A stretch of DNA of 64,000 bases from Aquipuribacter nitratireducens (GTDB taxonomy: Bacteria > Actinomycetota > Actinomycetes > Actinomycetales > JBBAYJ01): assembly GCF_037860835.1 (NCBI RefSeq), contig NZ_JBBEOG010000008.1, positions 62,001-126,000 of the forward strand. Reading direction: 5' to 3'. Position numbers and translations under genes: made by a program. Shown in pieces: positions 1-7,739 of this stretch (the first letter of the stretch is position 1; every line of letters starts with the position of its first letter). Below the pieces are notes generated by a model that worked only from the letters and a program-made list of their open reading frames with translations, did not search any database and was not told the origin of the DNA.

Positions 1-649
1 CACCGGCGGCCTCGAGCGCGGCGAAGCCCGCGACCATGCCCGCCTGCGTGCTGCCCGTCACCGAGCACACGACGACGGTGTCGAAGAACACGTCGAGCTC
101 GGCCTCCTGCGCGGCGACCTCCTCCGCCCAGCCGGCGAACCCGAGGCCGCCGAGGCGGTGGTCGGAGGCGCCGGCCGGGATCGCGTACGGCGTGCCGCCG
201 GCGGCACGGACGTCGTCGAGGGCCTGCTCCCAGCTCTCCTTTACCCCGATGCCGAAGCCGGCGCGCACGAGCCGCACGTCGGCGCCGGCGAGCCGGCTGA
301 GGAGGATGTTGCCGACCTTGTCGTAGACGCTGTCGGGCCAGTCGACCCACGACTCCTGGACGAGCACGCACCTCAGGCCCGCGCGCGCGGCGACGGCCGC
401 GACCTGCCGGGTGTGGTTGGACTGGACCCCGCCGATCGACACGAGCGTGTCGCAGCCCGTCGCCAGTGCGTCGGCGACGAGGTACTCCAGCTTGCGGGTC
501 TTGTTGCCGCCGTAGGCGATGCCGGAGTTGCAGTCCTCGCGCTTCGCCCACAGCTCAGCCCCGCCGAGGTGCGCGGTCAGCCGGTCGAGGCGGTGCACGG
601 GCGAGGGCCCGAACAGCAACGGGTAGCGGGCGAAGTCGGCGAGCGCCAC
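1..649 (-). CDS. acdS: 1-aminocyclopropane-1-carboxylate deaminase (partial, C-terminus off the window)
   Basis: Cytoplasmic PLP enzyme of the tryptophan-synthase-beta fold. ACC deaminase splits 1-aminocyclopropane-1-carboxylate into 2-oxobutyrate and ammonia, giving nitrogen from a plant ethylene precursor. Only the N-terminal 216 residues are present; the family is about 338 long. The read-through protein shows [19 protein letters not shown] at the start, KREDCNSG near 36-43, [11 protein letters not shown] with the expected PLP lysine near residue 50, [15 protein letters not shown] and [10 protein letters not shown], all close to ACC deaminases rather than generic D-cysteine desulfhydrases. 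The GTG start is preceded by GGAGGTGCTC. D-cysteine desulfhydrase is the main alternative, because the decisive C-terminal substrate residues are outside the window. Confidence 0.88.
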   Translation of the reverse strand, partial: MALADFARYPLLFGPSPVHRLDRLTAHLGGAELWAKREDCNSGIAYGGNKTRKLEYLVADALATGCDTLVSIGGVQSNHTRQVAAVAARAGLRCVLVQESWVDWPDSVYDKVGNILLSRLAGADVRLVRAGFGIGVKESWEQALDDVRAAGGTPYAIPAGASDHRLGGLGFAGWAEEVAAQEAELDVFFDTVVVCSVTGSTQAGMVAGFAALEAAG

Positions 650-822
650 GAGCACCTCCGGGGACGAGCGTGCCGGCGGGCCCGGCGCCGCGAGGGAGGT
701 GTGAGGCTACCTCGGTAGACCGCCGTCCCCCGGGCGGCGACCATCGGCTGACCTCGTGGGCCCGACGGGGGCCTGCTGCTGCACGGACACGGCGCGACGG
801 AGCGCCGGGAGAGTGTGACCCC

Positions 823-1191
823 ATGAAGCCGATCATGATCGGAGCCGCCACGCTGCTCGCAGGCGGAGCGCTCGCTGCCGCGACCCTCGCGCCCGCTGCG
901 GCCGACTCGCACGAGCCGCCGCCGCCCATCCCCCCGCACGCCCACCTGCTCGTCCTCGACGCCGAGGTCGACTTCTCCGGTGAGGAGCCGGTGCTGCTCG
1001 ACTACCGCCGGTGCATCGACCTCGCGGCGAACCGGCAGCTGCCCCTCGGCTCGCAGCACGAGCACGTGCACTTCGGGACGGCCGGCGAGGCGCTCGAGGC
1101 AGGCGGTGGCCACCTCGTCGTCCCCACCGCCCCGGCGTTCGGGCTGCCGTGGACGAACTGCGCGACGTTCCTCGAGATCTTCGGCTTCTGA
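823..1191 (+). CDS. small secreted protein of unknown function
   Basis: 122-residue protein not recognised as a named family. It opens with MKPIMIGAATLLAGGALAAA, a short basic start plus hydrophobic stretch ending near APAAADS, which fits a Sec signal peptide cleaved at about residue 27. A proline-rich linker (PPPPIPPHAH) follows, then a small domain containing two cysteines (YRRCIDL and WTNCATF) that could form one disulfide after export. I chose the ATG at this signal peptide rather than upstream in-frame starts, which would add an arginine-rich shadow sequence. It is convergent with the amylase gene, and a hairpin lies between them. Function cannot be inferred from the neighbours. Confidence 0.6.
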   Translation: MKPIMIGAATLLAGGALAAATLAPAAADSHEPPPPIPPHAHLLVLDAEVDFSGEEPVLLDYRRCIDLAANRQLPLGSQHEHVHFGTAGEALEAGGGHLVVPTAPAFGLPWTNCATFLEIFGF

Positions 1192-1223
1192 CCGCCGGCC
1201 GACGGCGCCGGTCACCCGGTGGC

Positions 1224-1251
1224 GACCGGCTCGCCCCTAGGCGAGCCGGTC
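1224..1251. terminator. hairpin between convergent genes
   Basis: Perfect 12-base arms (GACCGGCTCGCC and its complement) around the loop CCTA. The stop codon of the leftward amylase gene lies in the loop. There is no T-tract, as is usual in very high-GC actinobacteria; it probably acts as a two-way terminator. Confidence 0.55.
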
Positions 1252-2925
1252 GTCCGCGGGTGTCCGCAGCCGGAGCCAGCGGTAGCCGTAGCCGGCGAGC
1301 GGCACCTCGACGCGTCCGTCGTCACCGATGGGCACGTGGCTGCCGTCGAGGAGGTCGGTGAGGTAGCCGTCGTGCTCGTCGTCGGCGAAGGACACCTCGA
1401 CGGTCACCGGCACGTCGTCGAAGGCGTGGAGCGCGAGCATGACCTTCTCCTCCCACCGCATGACGTGCGCGAGCACGTGGTCGTGCCCGGTGTCGAGCAC
1501 CTCGATGTCGCCCCAGCCGAGCTCCGGGGACTGCCGGTAGCGCCGGGCGAGGTGGGAGACGAAGGCGAGGAAGGAGTCCGGGTCGTCGACCTGGTCGGCG
1601 ACGTTGACGTGCTCCGGCCCGTAGGCGCCGGTCGTCACGGGGTTCGGCAACCGGTCCGGCTCGGCCCGGGAGAAACCGCCGTTGACCTTGCTGCTCCACT
1701 GCATGGGGGTGCGCACCGCCTGGCGCCCCTCGACGTCCAGGTTCTCCCCCATCCCGATCTCCTCACCGTAGAAGAGGACGGGCGTGCCGGGCAGGCTGAA
1801 GAGGAGGCTGTACGCCATGCGCAGCCGGCGCTGGTCGCCGGCGGGGTCCTCCCCGAGCATGGGCGGTAGCCGCCGGCGCAGCCCGCGCCCGTACAGCTGC
1901 ATCTCCGGCTCCGGGCCGAAGGCGTCGAAGACCTCCTGCCGCTCGGCGTCGCTCAGCTTGTCGAGGGTCAGCTCGTCGTGGTTGCGCAGGAACGTCGCCC
2001 ACTGGGAGCGCGCCGCGATGCCGGGCCGGGCCCGCAGCGAGTCGGCGAGGACGCGCGCGTCGTGCCGGGCGAGCGCGAGGTACGTGTGCTGCATGCCGAC
2101 GAAGTCGAACTGCATGTCGAGCTCGTCGCCGTCGTGCCCGCCGAAGTAGTGGCACTGCTCGTCGCGGGGCAGGTTGACCTCCCCGAGCATGATCGCCCCG
2201 CCGTGCCGCCGGGACAGGAACTCGCGCAGGTACCGGAGGAAGTCGTGGGGGTCCGGCGCGTGCCCGTGCCCGTCGGTGGTGTCGGGGTTGACGAGGAACG
2301 GGACGGCGTCGACCCGGAACCCCGACACACCGAGCTCGAGCCAGAACCCCATGACCTTCGTGATCTCGTCGCGGACGGCCTCGTTGCCGACGTTGAGGTC
2401 GGGCTGGTGGCGGTAGAAGCGGTGGAGGTACCACTCGCCGCTCGCCTCGTCCTTCGTCCAGATGCCGTCCTCCTGGTCGGGGAACACGACCTCGTCGGAG
2501 GTGTCGGGCGGGGGGTCCGAGCGCCACACGTAGTAGTCGCGGTGCGGGGAGTCCGTGCCCCGCAGGGCCGAGCGGAACCACGGGTGGTCGGCGGAGGTGT
2601 GGTTGACGACGAGGTCGACGATGACCCGCATCCCGCGCTCGCGGGCCATCCGCACGAGCGGCGGGACGTCGCCGAGGCTGCCGAGGCGGTCGTCGACGCC
2701 GTACCAGTCGGTGATGTCGTACCCGTCGTCGCGGTCGGCGGTCGGGTAGAAGGGCATGAGCCACAGGCAGGTGACGCCGAGGTCGGCGAGGTGGTCGAGC
2801 TTGCGGACCAGCCCGACGATGTCGCCGCACCCGTCCCCGTCGCTGTCGTAGAAGGTCTCGACGTCGCAGCAGTAGACGACGGCGTTCTTCCACCAGAAGT
2901 CCGCCTGGGCGGCCGTGCTGCTCAT
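1237..2925 (-). CDS. alpha-amylase family glycoside hydrolase (GH13, trehalose-synthase-like)
   Basis: 562 residues with a complete GH13 catalytic core and no signal peptide, so it acts in the cytoplasm on alpha-glucans or trehalose-type sugars. Conserved regions are DLVVNHTSADH (about 104-114), FRVDAVPF with nucleophile Asp206, LGEVNLP with acid/base Glu249 and RNHDELTLD with Asp317. The N-terminal WWKNAVVYCCDVETF and DGYDITDWYGVDDRLG resemble the trehalose synthase/isomaltulose synthase branch, but a usual TreS is about 570-600 residues and carries a partner maltokinase that is not seen here. Its ATG overlaps the stop of the upstream LLM oxidoreductase gene by four bases (ATGA), so the two are translationally coupled. 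The exact substrate is inferred only loosely. Confidence 0.8.
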   Translation of the reverse strand: MSSTAAQADFWWKNAVVYCCDVETFYDSDGDGCGDIVGLVRKLDHLADLGVTCLWLMPFYPTADRDDGYDITDWYGVDDRLGSLGDVPPLVRMARERGMRVIVDLVVNHTSADHPWFRSALRGTDSPHRDYYVWRSDPPPDTSDEVVFPDQEDGIWTKDEASGEWYLHRFYRHQPDLNVGNEAVRDEITKVMGFWLELGVSGFRVDAVPFLVNPDTTDGHGHAPDPHDFLRYLREFLSRRHGGAIMLGEVNLPRDEQCHYFGGHDGDELDMQFDFVGMQHTYLALARHDARVLADSLRARPGIAARSQWATFLRNHDELTLDKLSDAERQEVFDAFGPEPEMQLYGRGLRRRLPPMLGEDPAGDQRRLRMAYSLLFSLPGTPVLFYGEEIGMGENLDVEGRQAVRTPMQWSSKVNGGFSRAEPDRLPNPVTTGAYGPEHVNVADQVDDPDSFLAFVSHLARRYRQSPELGWGDIEVLDTGHDHVLAHVMRWEEKVMLALHAFDDVPVTVEVSFADDEHDGYLTDLLDGSHVPIGDDGRVEVPLAGYGYRWLRLRTPADDRLA

Positions 2926-3926
2926 GGGGCGACCACCGTCCGCTGCGGCGCCACGGGGGCGGGCGGGGTGACGTCGAGCTGCGGCAGGACCCGCTCGCCG
3001 TAGGTGTCGACGAAACCGCGCTGCTCCTGCCCGACGTGGTGGACGGCGATCTCGTCGAAGCCGAGCCCCGCGAGCTCGTGGAGCCACGCCGCGTGCTGCT
3101 GGGGGTCGGAGGACACGAGGACGGTCCCGCGGACGGCGTCGGGGGTGACGTGCTCGGCGACGGCGTCGAAGTGCTCGGGGGTCTCGAGGTCCCAGCAGAC
3201 GGGGGGCGGGAAGACGTTGGTGCGCCACTGCTCGTGCGCGAGCCGGAGCGCCTCGTCCTCCGTGGGGGCCCACGACACGTGCACCTGCAGCCGGAGGGTC
3301 CCCACCCCGCCCGCGTCCCGGTATGCGGCGACGAGGCGGCGCAGGACCTCCGGTTCCTGGTTGACCGTGACGAAGCCGTCGGCCCACGTGCCGGTCCACG
3401 CGGCCGTCGCCTCGCTGACGGCGGCCCCGACGAGCGCGGGCGGCACGTCGGGCCGGGTCCACAGGACGGCCCGGTCGACGCTGACGAGCCCGTCGTGGCT
3501 CACGGTCTCCCCGGCGAGGAGCCGGCGGATGACGTCGACGCACTCGCCGAGACGCCGGGTGCGCAGCTCCTTGCGCGGCCACTCCTGTCCGGTGATGTGC
3601 TCGTTGGAGTTCTCACCGGTCCCGAGCGCGACCCACAGCCGCTGCGGGAACATCGCCGACAGCGTCGCCATCGCCTGTGCCACGACGGCCGGGTGGTAGC
3701 GCTGGCCGGGGGCGTTGACGACGCCGAAGGGCAGCGACGTCGTGGCGAGCGCTGCGCCGAGCCACGACCACGCGAAGCCCGAGTGGCCCTGCCGGACGCT
3801 CCACGGCGAGAAGTGGTCCGACGACATGCCGAAGGTGAAGCCCGCCTGCTCCGCCAGCTGCACGGCGTCGAGGAGGGCGGTGGGGTGGACCTGTTCGTGG
3901 GAGGCGTGGAACCCGATCGCGACCAT
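2922..3926 (-). CDS. LLM-class flavin-dependent oxidoreductase, TIGR03885-like
   Basis: 334-residue TIM-barrel protein of the bacterial luciferase-like superfamily. The opening MVAIGFHASHEQVHPTAL, the segment SSDHFSPW and QGHSGFAWSWLGAAL are characteristic of the subgroup annotated as TIGR03885, described as probable non-F420 flavin oxidoreductases. WVALGTGENSNEH is the phosphate-binding type segment seen in the family. Start is the ATG before VAIGFHASHEQ; the longer in-frame extension is arginine-rich and lacks family similarity. It precedes and overlaps the amylase gene by four bases, so they form a two-gene operon. Cofactor (FMN or F420) and substrate are unknown. Confidence 0.8.
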   Translation of the reverse strand: MVAIGFHASHEQVHPTALLDAVQLAEQAGFTFGMSSDHFSPWSVRQGHSGFAWSWLGAALATTSLPFGVVNAPGQRYHPAVVAQAMATLSAMFPQRLWVALGTGENSNEHITGQEWPRKELRTRRLGECVDVIRRLLAGETVSHDGLVSVDRAVLWTRPDVPPALVGAAVSEATAAWTGTWADGFVTVNQEPEVLRRLVAAYRDAGGVGTLRLQVHVSWAPTEDEALRLAHEQWRTNVFPPPVCWDLETPEHFDAVAEHVTPDAVRGTVLVSSDPQQHAAWLHELAGLGFDEIAVHHVGQEQRGFVDTYGERVLPQLDVTPPAPVAPQRTVVAP

Positions 3927-3978
3927 CGACGATCCGGTACCCCCCGCGCGTCGCGACGAAACGACGCGCCGTCCGCCC

Positions 3979-5070
3979 TCAGCCCGACGCGGCGACGACG
4001 AGCCGACCGCCGCCGGCCTCCTTCGCGGCGTACATCGCGCCGTCGGCGCGGGCGAGGAGCCCCTCGACACCGCCGTCGCCGCAGCACCACGCCACCCCCA
4101 TGCTCGTCGTGACCGTCAGCCCCGCGACCTCGATGGTCGACAGGCGCCGGCCGATCCGCTCGGCGACCTGCTGCGCGGTCACCGCGTCGAGGGGTCCCGG
4201 CAGGAGGACGGCGAACTCGTCCCCCGCGATCCGCAGCGGCACGTCGCCCTCGCGGACGCTCGCGCGCAGCGCGTCGGCGACGGCGAGGAGCACCTCGTCG
4301 CCGCGGGCGTGCCCGTGCGTGTCGTTGACCACCTTGAAGTCGTCGACGTCGAGGTAGAGCAGCGCCCCGCCGCTGCGGCTGGTCCCGGCGGCGGCCCGCT
4401 CGAGCACGGTGCGGTTGGCGAGGCCGGTGAGCGGGTCGGTGCGGGCGAGTGCGTCGAGGCGCCGCAGCGCGTCGTCGAGCCGGGCGGAACGCCACGCGAT
4501 GACCTCACCGGTCACCACGTAGAGCGGGAGGGCGTAGGTGACCGTCCACGCGGCGTACGCCGGTGCGTCACCGAGGAGCAGCGGGACGACGTACGCGACC
4601 GCCGCGAACGGCGCCATGAGGGCCGCGGTGCCACGCGGGTGCCACAGGCCGATCCACACGAAGAGCAGGAGGAAGAACGCGCCGTAGCGGTAGGCGTCGG
4701 CGGCCGCGACGTAGTTGTGGACGCCGATGAGCGCGAGACCGACCGGGACGAGGGCGAGGGTCCAACGGAGGTCGACCCGTCGCCACGGCAGCAGCGCGAC
4801 CACGCCGGACGTGAGGAGCGTCGCGGCCGCGACCCAGCGGACCTCGGTGACGTCGAGGCCCGCCGGTGAGGGCACGACGGTCGACAGGAACGTGAGGACC
4901 CCCGAGGCGAGACCGATGACGCAGAGGCTGAGAGCCGCTCCCCGCGCGGTCCGGGAGGCACGGCGGAGCAGCGACCCCGACCACCTGCGCCGCGGCGCGC
5001 GCTGCGACTGCCCCACGTCGGCCCTATCGGCACGTCGGTCCCCCGGGTCAAGGCCGGGGTAGGACCTCAC
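3979..5070 (-). CDS. membrane-anchored diguanylate cyclase with AGDEF active site
   Basis: 363 residues. The N-terminal half has about five to six hydrophobic segments (roughly 46-66, 78-95, 104-116, 128-145, 150-168, 172-190), then a GGDEF domain from TDPLTGLANR (211-220) to the C-terminus. The signature reads AGDEF (282-286) rather than GGDEF, a variant found in active cyclases. YLDVDDFKVVND supplies metal-binding Asp residues. REGD at 273-276 lies exactly five residues before AGDEF, matching the RxxD product-inhibition I-site. It should make c-di-GMP from two GTP at the membrane. The GTG start lacks a good ribosome site and may be a few codons further in. It sits 15 bases downstream of the HATPase/methanogen-output gene, suggesting one operon. 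Confidence 0.87.
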   Translation of the reverse strand: MRSYPGLDPGDRRADRADVGQSQRAPRRRWSGSLLRRASRTARGAALSLCVIGLASGVLTFLSTVVPSPAGLDVTEVRWVAAATLLTSGVVALLPWRRVDLRWTLALVPVGLALIGVHNYVAAADAYRYGAFFLLLFVWIGLWHPRGTAALMAPFAAVAYVVPLLLGDAPAYAAWTVTYALPLYVVTGEVIAWRSARLDDALRRLDALARTDPLTGLANRTVLERAAAGTSRSGGALLYLDVDDFKVVNDTHGHARGDEVLLAVADALRASVREGDVPLRIAGDEFAVLLPGPLDAVTAQQVAERIGRRLSTIEVAGLTVTTSMGVAWCCGDGGVEGLLARADGAMYAAKEAGGGRLVVAASG

Positions 5071-5085
5071 CCGCGCGGGGCGCCG

Positions 5086-6117
5086 TCAGGCGGGGTGCTG
5101 GTAGCGGTGCGTGTACGGCGCGACACCTGCGGGGGGCTCCCCGAGGAACACGACGACCCGGCACCCCGGGTCGCCGAGGGCGATCCGTTCCTCGAGCAGC
5201 ACGCCGGCCCCCTCGGGGCTGTTGCGCGCGGCGATGCCCCCGAAGACGCTCGACGTCATGCGGCACAGCGCGGGCGCGGACTGCACCGCCCGTCCGAACG
5301 GGCAGCGGTCGTTGACGAGGACGACCTTGTCGGACGCGACCTCGACGACGGTGAAGCCGCCCTCGATGGCGTGCTTGAGGCGCACGTAGCAGTCGGCGAT
5401 CTGCTCGGGCGTCAGCCGCCCGACGACCTGCTGCGCGGCCCGGTACGCCTCCTCCATGCGCCCGCCGACGTCGGCGCCGACCTGCGCGACGGCGGCCTCC
5501 GCGGCGTCCGGGCCGTGCTGGAAGTCGACGGCGTGGGCCAGCTGCACGACGAGGGCGCGGAGGAACGGCTCCTTGCCGAAGGAGCCGTCCGGGTTCGCGT
5601 CCTCCGGGAGCGGCAGCGCCCCGACGCTGCGCCGCGGCGGGTCGTGGCTGAGGACGTCGCGCTTCTTCACCGGCAGCACGGCGCTCACGACCATGCCGCC
5701 GTGGTCGCGGACGCTCGCCTCGAGGCTCTCGCTGAGCGTCGCGACGAGGAACAGGCCCCGGCCGCTCTCCCCCATGAGCAGGCGCTCGGCCTCGTCGAGG
5801 TCGTCGAGCCAGTCGGGACCGGCGACCGTGTCCGGGGCGCGGTCGAGGGGCGCCCTCCGGACCTCGCCGAGCAGGGCCGGGTCGAAGCCGGGACCGAGGT
5901 CGAGCACCCGGATGGTCGGGGACAGCTCCTGCCACGTCAGCGACACCCAGACGGGACCGCCGGCGTGCTTGACGGCGTTGGACACGAGCTCCTCGACGAC
6001 GAGCTCGGCGTCGGCGACCTCGGCGCCAGGCGCGGCGTGGCGCGCGAGGTAGGCGCCGACCTCGTGGCGCAGCTCACGCAGCGCCCGGCCGTCCCCCCCG
6101 CTCAGGTACCAGTCCAC
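5086..6117 (-). CDS. HATPase (anti-sigma-kinase-like) fused to a methanogen output domain
   Basis: 343-residue two-domain cytoplasmic protein. Residues about 10-150 form a GHKL ATPase of the RsbW-like kind, with the N-box EELVSNAVKHAG (Asn near 47), DLGPGFDP (73-80) and ESGRGLFLVATL (117-128). The C-terminal part, about 180-340, contains NDRCPFGRAVQSAPALCRMTSSVFG, here cited in pieces: CPFGRAV (272-278) and CRMTSSVFGG (285-294), the cysteine-bearing segment typical of the methanogen output domain (V4R-related). The pairing suggests that ligand or redox sensing controls a phosphorylation or partner-binding output. GTG start with CACACT six bases upstream looks leaderless. It is directly upstream of the diguanylate cyclase. 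Its biochemical role is inference. Confidence 0.75.
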   Translation of the reverse strand: MDWYLSGGDGRALRELRHEVGAYLARHAAPGAEVADAELVVEELVSNAVKHAGGPVWVSLTWQELSPTIRVLDLGPGFDPALLGEVRRAPLDRAPDTVAGPDWLDDLDEAERLLMGESGRGLFLVATLSESLEASVRDHGGMVVSAVLPVKKRDVLSHDPPRRSVGALPLPEDANPDGSFGKEPFLRALVVQLAHAVDFQHGPDAAEAAVAQVGADVGGRMEEAYRAAQQVVGRLTPEQIADCYVRLKHAIEGGFTVVEVASDKVVLVNDRCPFGRAVQSAPALCRMTSSVFGGIAARNSPEGAGVLLEERIALGDPGCRVVVFLGEPPAGVAPYTHRYQHPA

Positions 6118-6123
6118 CCCCGC

Positions 6124-6129
6124 AGTGTG
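6124..6129 (-). promoter_or_regulatory. -10 element of leaderless promoter for the HATPase/MetOD gene
   Basis: CACACT read leftward, six bases before the GTG start, with no Shine-Dalgarno between. It fits the pattern seen at many starts in the window, but this copy begins with C rather than T. Confidence 0.4.
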
Positions 6130-6171
6130 GACCCGCCGGAGGGCGTCGCGCGACCAGCCGCCGGGCAGGCG

Positions 6172-6549
6172 TCACTGGTCGAGGTCGAGCCCGTGGGTGG
6201 TCCGCAGGTGGGCGATGTCGTCGTGCCGGTCGCCGGTGGTGGCGGTGCCGCGAGGCTCGAGCATGAGGATCCGGGTGCCCTCGGCGGCGCGGGGGAAGTG
6301 CTCGGCGCCCCTCGGCACCGTGAAGACGTCCCCCGGGTCGAGCACGACGGTCCGGTCGCGCAGCTCGATGGTGAGGCGTCCGGCGAGGCAGAGGAAGAAC
6401 TCGTCCGTGTCGTCGTGGGCGTGCCACGCGTGGTCGCCGGCGACCTTCGCGATGCGGACGTCGTAGTCGTTGACGCGGCAGACGACGCGCGGTTCCCAGT
6501 GCTCGTCGAACCGCTCGAAGGCCTCGTCGAGGTTGAGGGGCTGGTCCAC
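6172..6549 (-). CDS. cupin-domain protein
   Basis: 125-residue single-domain cupin. The metal-binding motif 1 appears as HAWHAHDDTDEFFLCLAG (about 40-57) and motif 2 as PGDVFTVPRGAEHFPRA (about 72-88), giving the usual His-His-Glu-His ligand set. Small stand-alone cupins of this kind often bind a metal and act in sugar, polyketide or stress metabolism, but the substrate cannot be read. The GTG start has TACGCT seven bases upstream and no ribosome-binding site, so a leaderless mRNA is likely. The gene lies between the HATPase/MetOD gene (55 bases away) and a DinB-like gene (40 bases away) on the same strand, and shows no functional link to either. Confidence 0.8.
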   Translation of the reverse strand: MDQPLNLDEAFERFDEHWEPRVVCRVNDYDVRIAKVAGDHAWHAHDDTDEFFLCLAGRLTIELRDRTVVLDPGDVFTVPRGAEHFPRAAEGTRILMLEPRGTATTGDRHDDIAHLRTTHGLDLDQ

Positions 6550-6556
6550 GGGTCCG

Positions 6557-6562
6557 AGCGTA
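6557..6562 (-). promoter_or_regulatory. -10 element of leaderless cupin promoter
   Basis: TACGCT read leftward, seven bases from the GTG start. It is a close match to the TANNNT actinobacterial -10 consensus, and no Shine-Dalgarno is present. Confidence 0.5.
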
Positions 6563-6589
6563 TGCGGGCTGCGTCCTGCGACGTGGTCG

Positions 6590-7189
6590 TCAGCCGCTGA
6601 GGCCGGCGGCGCGCCGAGCGGCCGCCTCGACGCGGGACACGTGGGCGGCGCGCGCGTCGGCGCCCGACGTACCGAGGTTGTCGTTGCCCGGCCGCAGCCC
6701 CGCCGCCCCGTCGACGCCCTCGCGGAGGACGTCGGCGTGCCCGGCGTGGCGGTGGGTCTCGGTCGCGACGTGGACGAGGACCAGGTGCAGCGTCACGCCC
6801 GAGCGGTCGCCCCACCACGGGACGTCGCCCGCGGCGTCGAGGTCGAGCGCGGCGACCGTCGAGTCCGAGTGCGCCCACACGCGCCGGTACAGCGCGACGA
6901 GGTCCTCCCGCGGCTCCTCCGCCGTCGCCCACATGTCGGCCTCGGGCTCGTCGTGGAGCATCCACGCGGGGGGGTCGGGGAACGGTCGCCCGAAGACGAG
7001 GCCGAAGTAGCCGGCCTCGACGCCCGCGAGGTGCTTGACGAGACCGAGCAGGTTGGTGCCGGTCGCCGTGAGGGGGCGGCGGACGTCGTACTCGCCGAGG
7101 CCGTCGAGCTTCCACAGGACCGCCTCGCGGCCTGCCTGCAGGTACCGCTGCAGCGTGTCCTTCGGGTCGTCGTCCTCGGGTCCTGTCAT
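6590..7189 (-). CDS. DinB/DUF664-like protein
   Basis: 199 residues resembling the DinB-like four-helix superfamily (DUF664 branch). Features are LQRYLQAGREAVLWKLDGLGEYDVRRPLT cited in part as LQRYLQAGREAVLWKL, then LGLVKHLAGVEAGYFG with one conserved His, and HVATETHRHAGHADVLRE near 150-167 with further His residues. Three histidines in these positions make up the family metal site. Many actinobacterial members are thought to be thiol-dependent transferases using mycothiol or bacillithiol, but this member's substrate is unknown. The start was set at the ATG preceded by GGGAGGACACCGCC, removing a 19-residue upstream extension. Confidence 0.75.
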   Translation of the reverse strand: MTGPEDDDPKDTLQRYLQAGREAVLWKLDGLGEYDVRRPLTATGTNLLGLVKHLAGVEAGYFGLVFGRPFPDPPAWMLHDEPEADMWATAEEPREDLVALYRRVWAHSDSTVAALDLDAAGDVPWWGDRSGVTLHLVLVHVATETHRHAGHADVLREGVDGAAGLRPGNDNLGTSGADARAAHVSRVEAAARRAAGLSG

Positions 7190-7294
7190 GGCGGTGTCCT
7201 CCCTGGGAACAGCGCCGCTCCCAGCGCGAAGCGTAGGACCGGCCACCGACGGCGCGAGGGCCTTGGCGCCCGTCGGGGCGTGGCCGGGCTCGAA

Positions 7295-7343
7295 AGGTCA
7301 CCTGTACGACGACACGCCGGCGTGTCGTGCGTGCGAGTGACCT
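7295..7343. terminator. 49-base inverted repeat downstream of the monooxygenase gene
   Basis: Outer arms AGGTCAC/GTGACCT enclose a perfect 20-base palindrome whose halves are ACGACACGCC and GGCGTGTCGT. It lies between the ends of two leftward genes, so the simplest reading is a terminator for the monooxygenase gene; a protein-binding palindrome is possible. Confidence 0.5.
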
Positions 7344-7382
7344 CTCAGGTGCCCGTGGACGGCGTGAACGCCCGCCGATCGG

Positions 7383-7718
7383 CTACCGGGACGACTCCGG
7401 GCGCTCCACGAGGCTCGTGTCACGGAGCGGTGAGCCGGCCACGGTGAACTGGACGCCACCGAGGTCTCCGGTGAGCAGGGGACGGGCGACCGCGATCGCC
7501 TCCTGCACCTCCGGCAGGGACAACGAGGCCCGGTGCGCCGCCTGGTCCCGCCACAGCTCGACGACGAAGACCGTGTCCGGCTGCTCGTCGTTCACGCCGA
7601 CCTCGTAGGCGAGGCACCCGACGTCGGCCAGTGCGTCGCTGCGCCGGGTCAGGTGACGGACGAGCTCGTCCCGCTTCCCTGCCACGACGCCGAGGCTCCC
7701 CACGTTGGCGAAGGTCAT
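7383..7718 (-). CDS. antibiotic biosynthesis monooxygenase (ABM)-domain protein
   Basis: 111-residue ferredoxin-like fold protein of the ABM/YgiN type. The order FANVGSLGVVAGKRDELVRHL, here cited as VVAGKRDELVRHL, then GCLAYEVGVNDEQPDTVFVVELW and the helix HRASLSLPEVQEAIAVARPLL matches ABM monomers, in which W/H residues near WRDQAAHRAS line the pocket. Family members act as quinol or polyketide monooxygenases, or have no known reaction. I took the ATG before TFANVG rather than the upstream start, because the extension runs into the tRNA gene. The gene lies 22 bases downstream of tRNA-Thr on the same strand and may be read through from it. Confidence 0.72.
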   Translation of the reverse strand: MTFANVGSLGVVAGKRDELVRHLTRRSDALADVGCLAYEVGVNDEQPDTVFVVELWRDQAAHRASLSLPEVQEAIAVARPLLTGDLGGVQFTVAGSPLRDTSLVERPESSR

Positions 7719-7739
7719 GGGTCGATCCTGCCGTTCGCG

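Noticed and set aside
1-649. D-cysteine desulfhydrase
   Set aside because: The N-terminal half follows ACC deaminases almost throughout; still, the missing C-terminus leaves some doubt.
1237-2925. Trehalose synthase as a firm name
   Set aside because: The GH13 core fits several activities and no maltokinase or other trehalose gene is adjacent, so only the family is given.
1978-3003. Long open frames antisense to the amylase and other genes
   Set aside because: Very high GC leaves few stops in opposite frames; composition is typical shadow coding and conserved motifs lie on the other strand.
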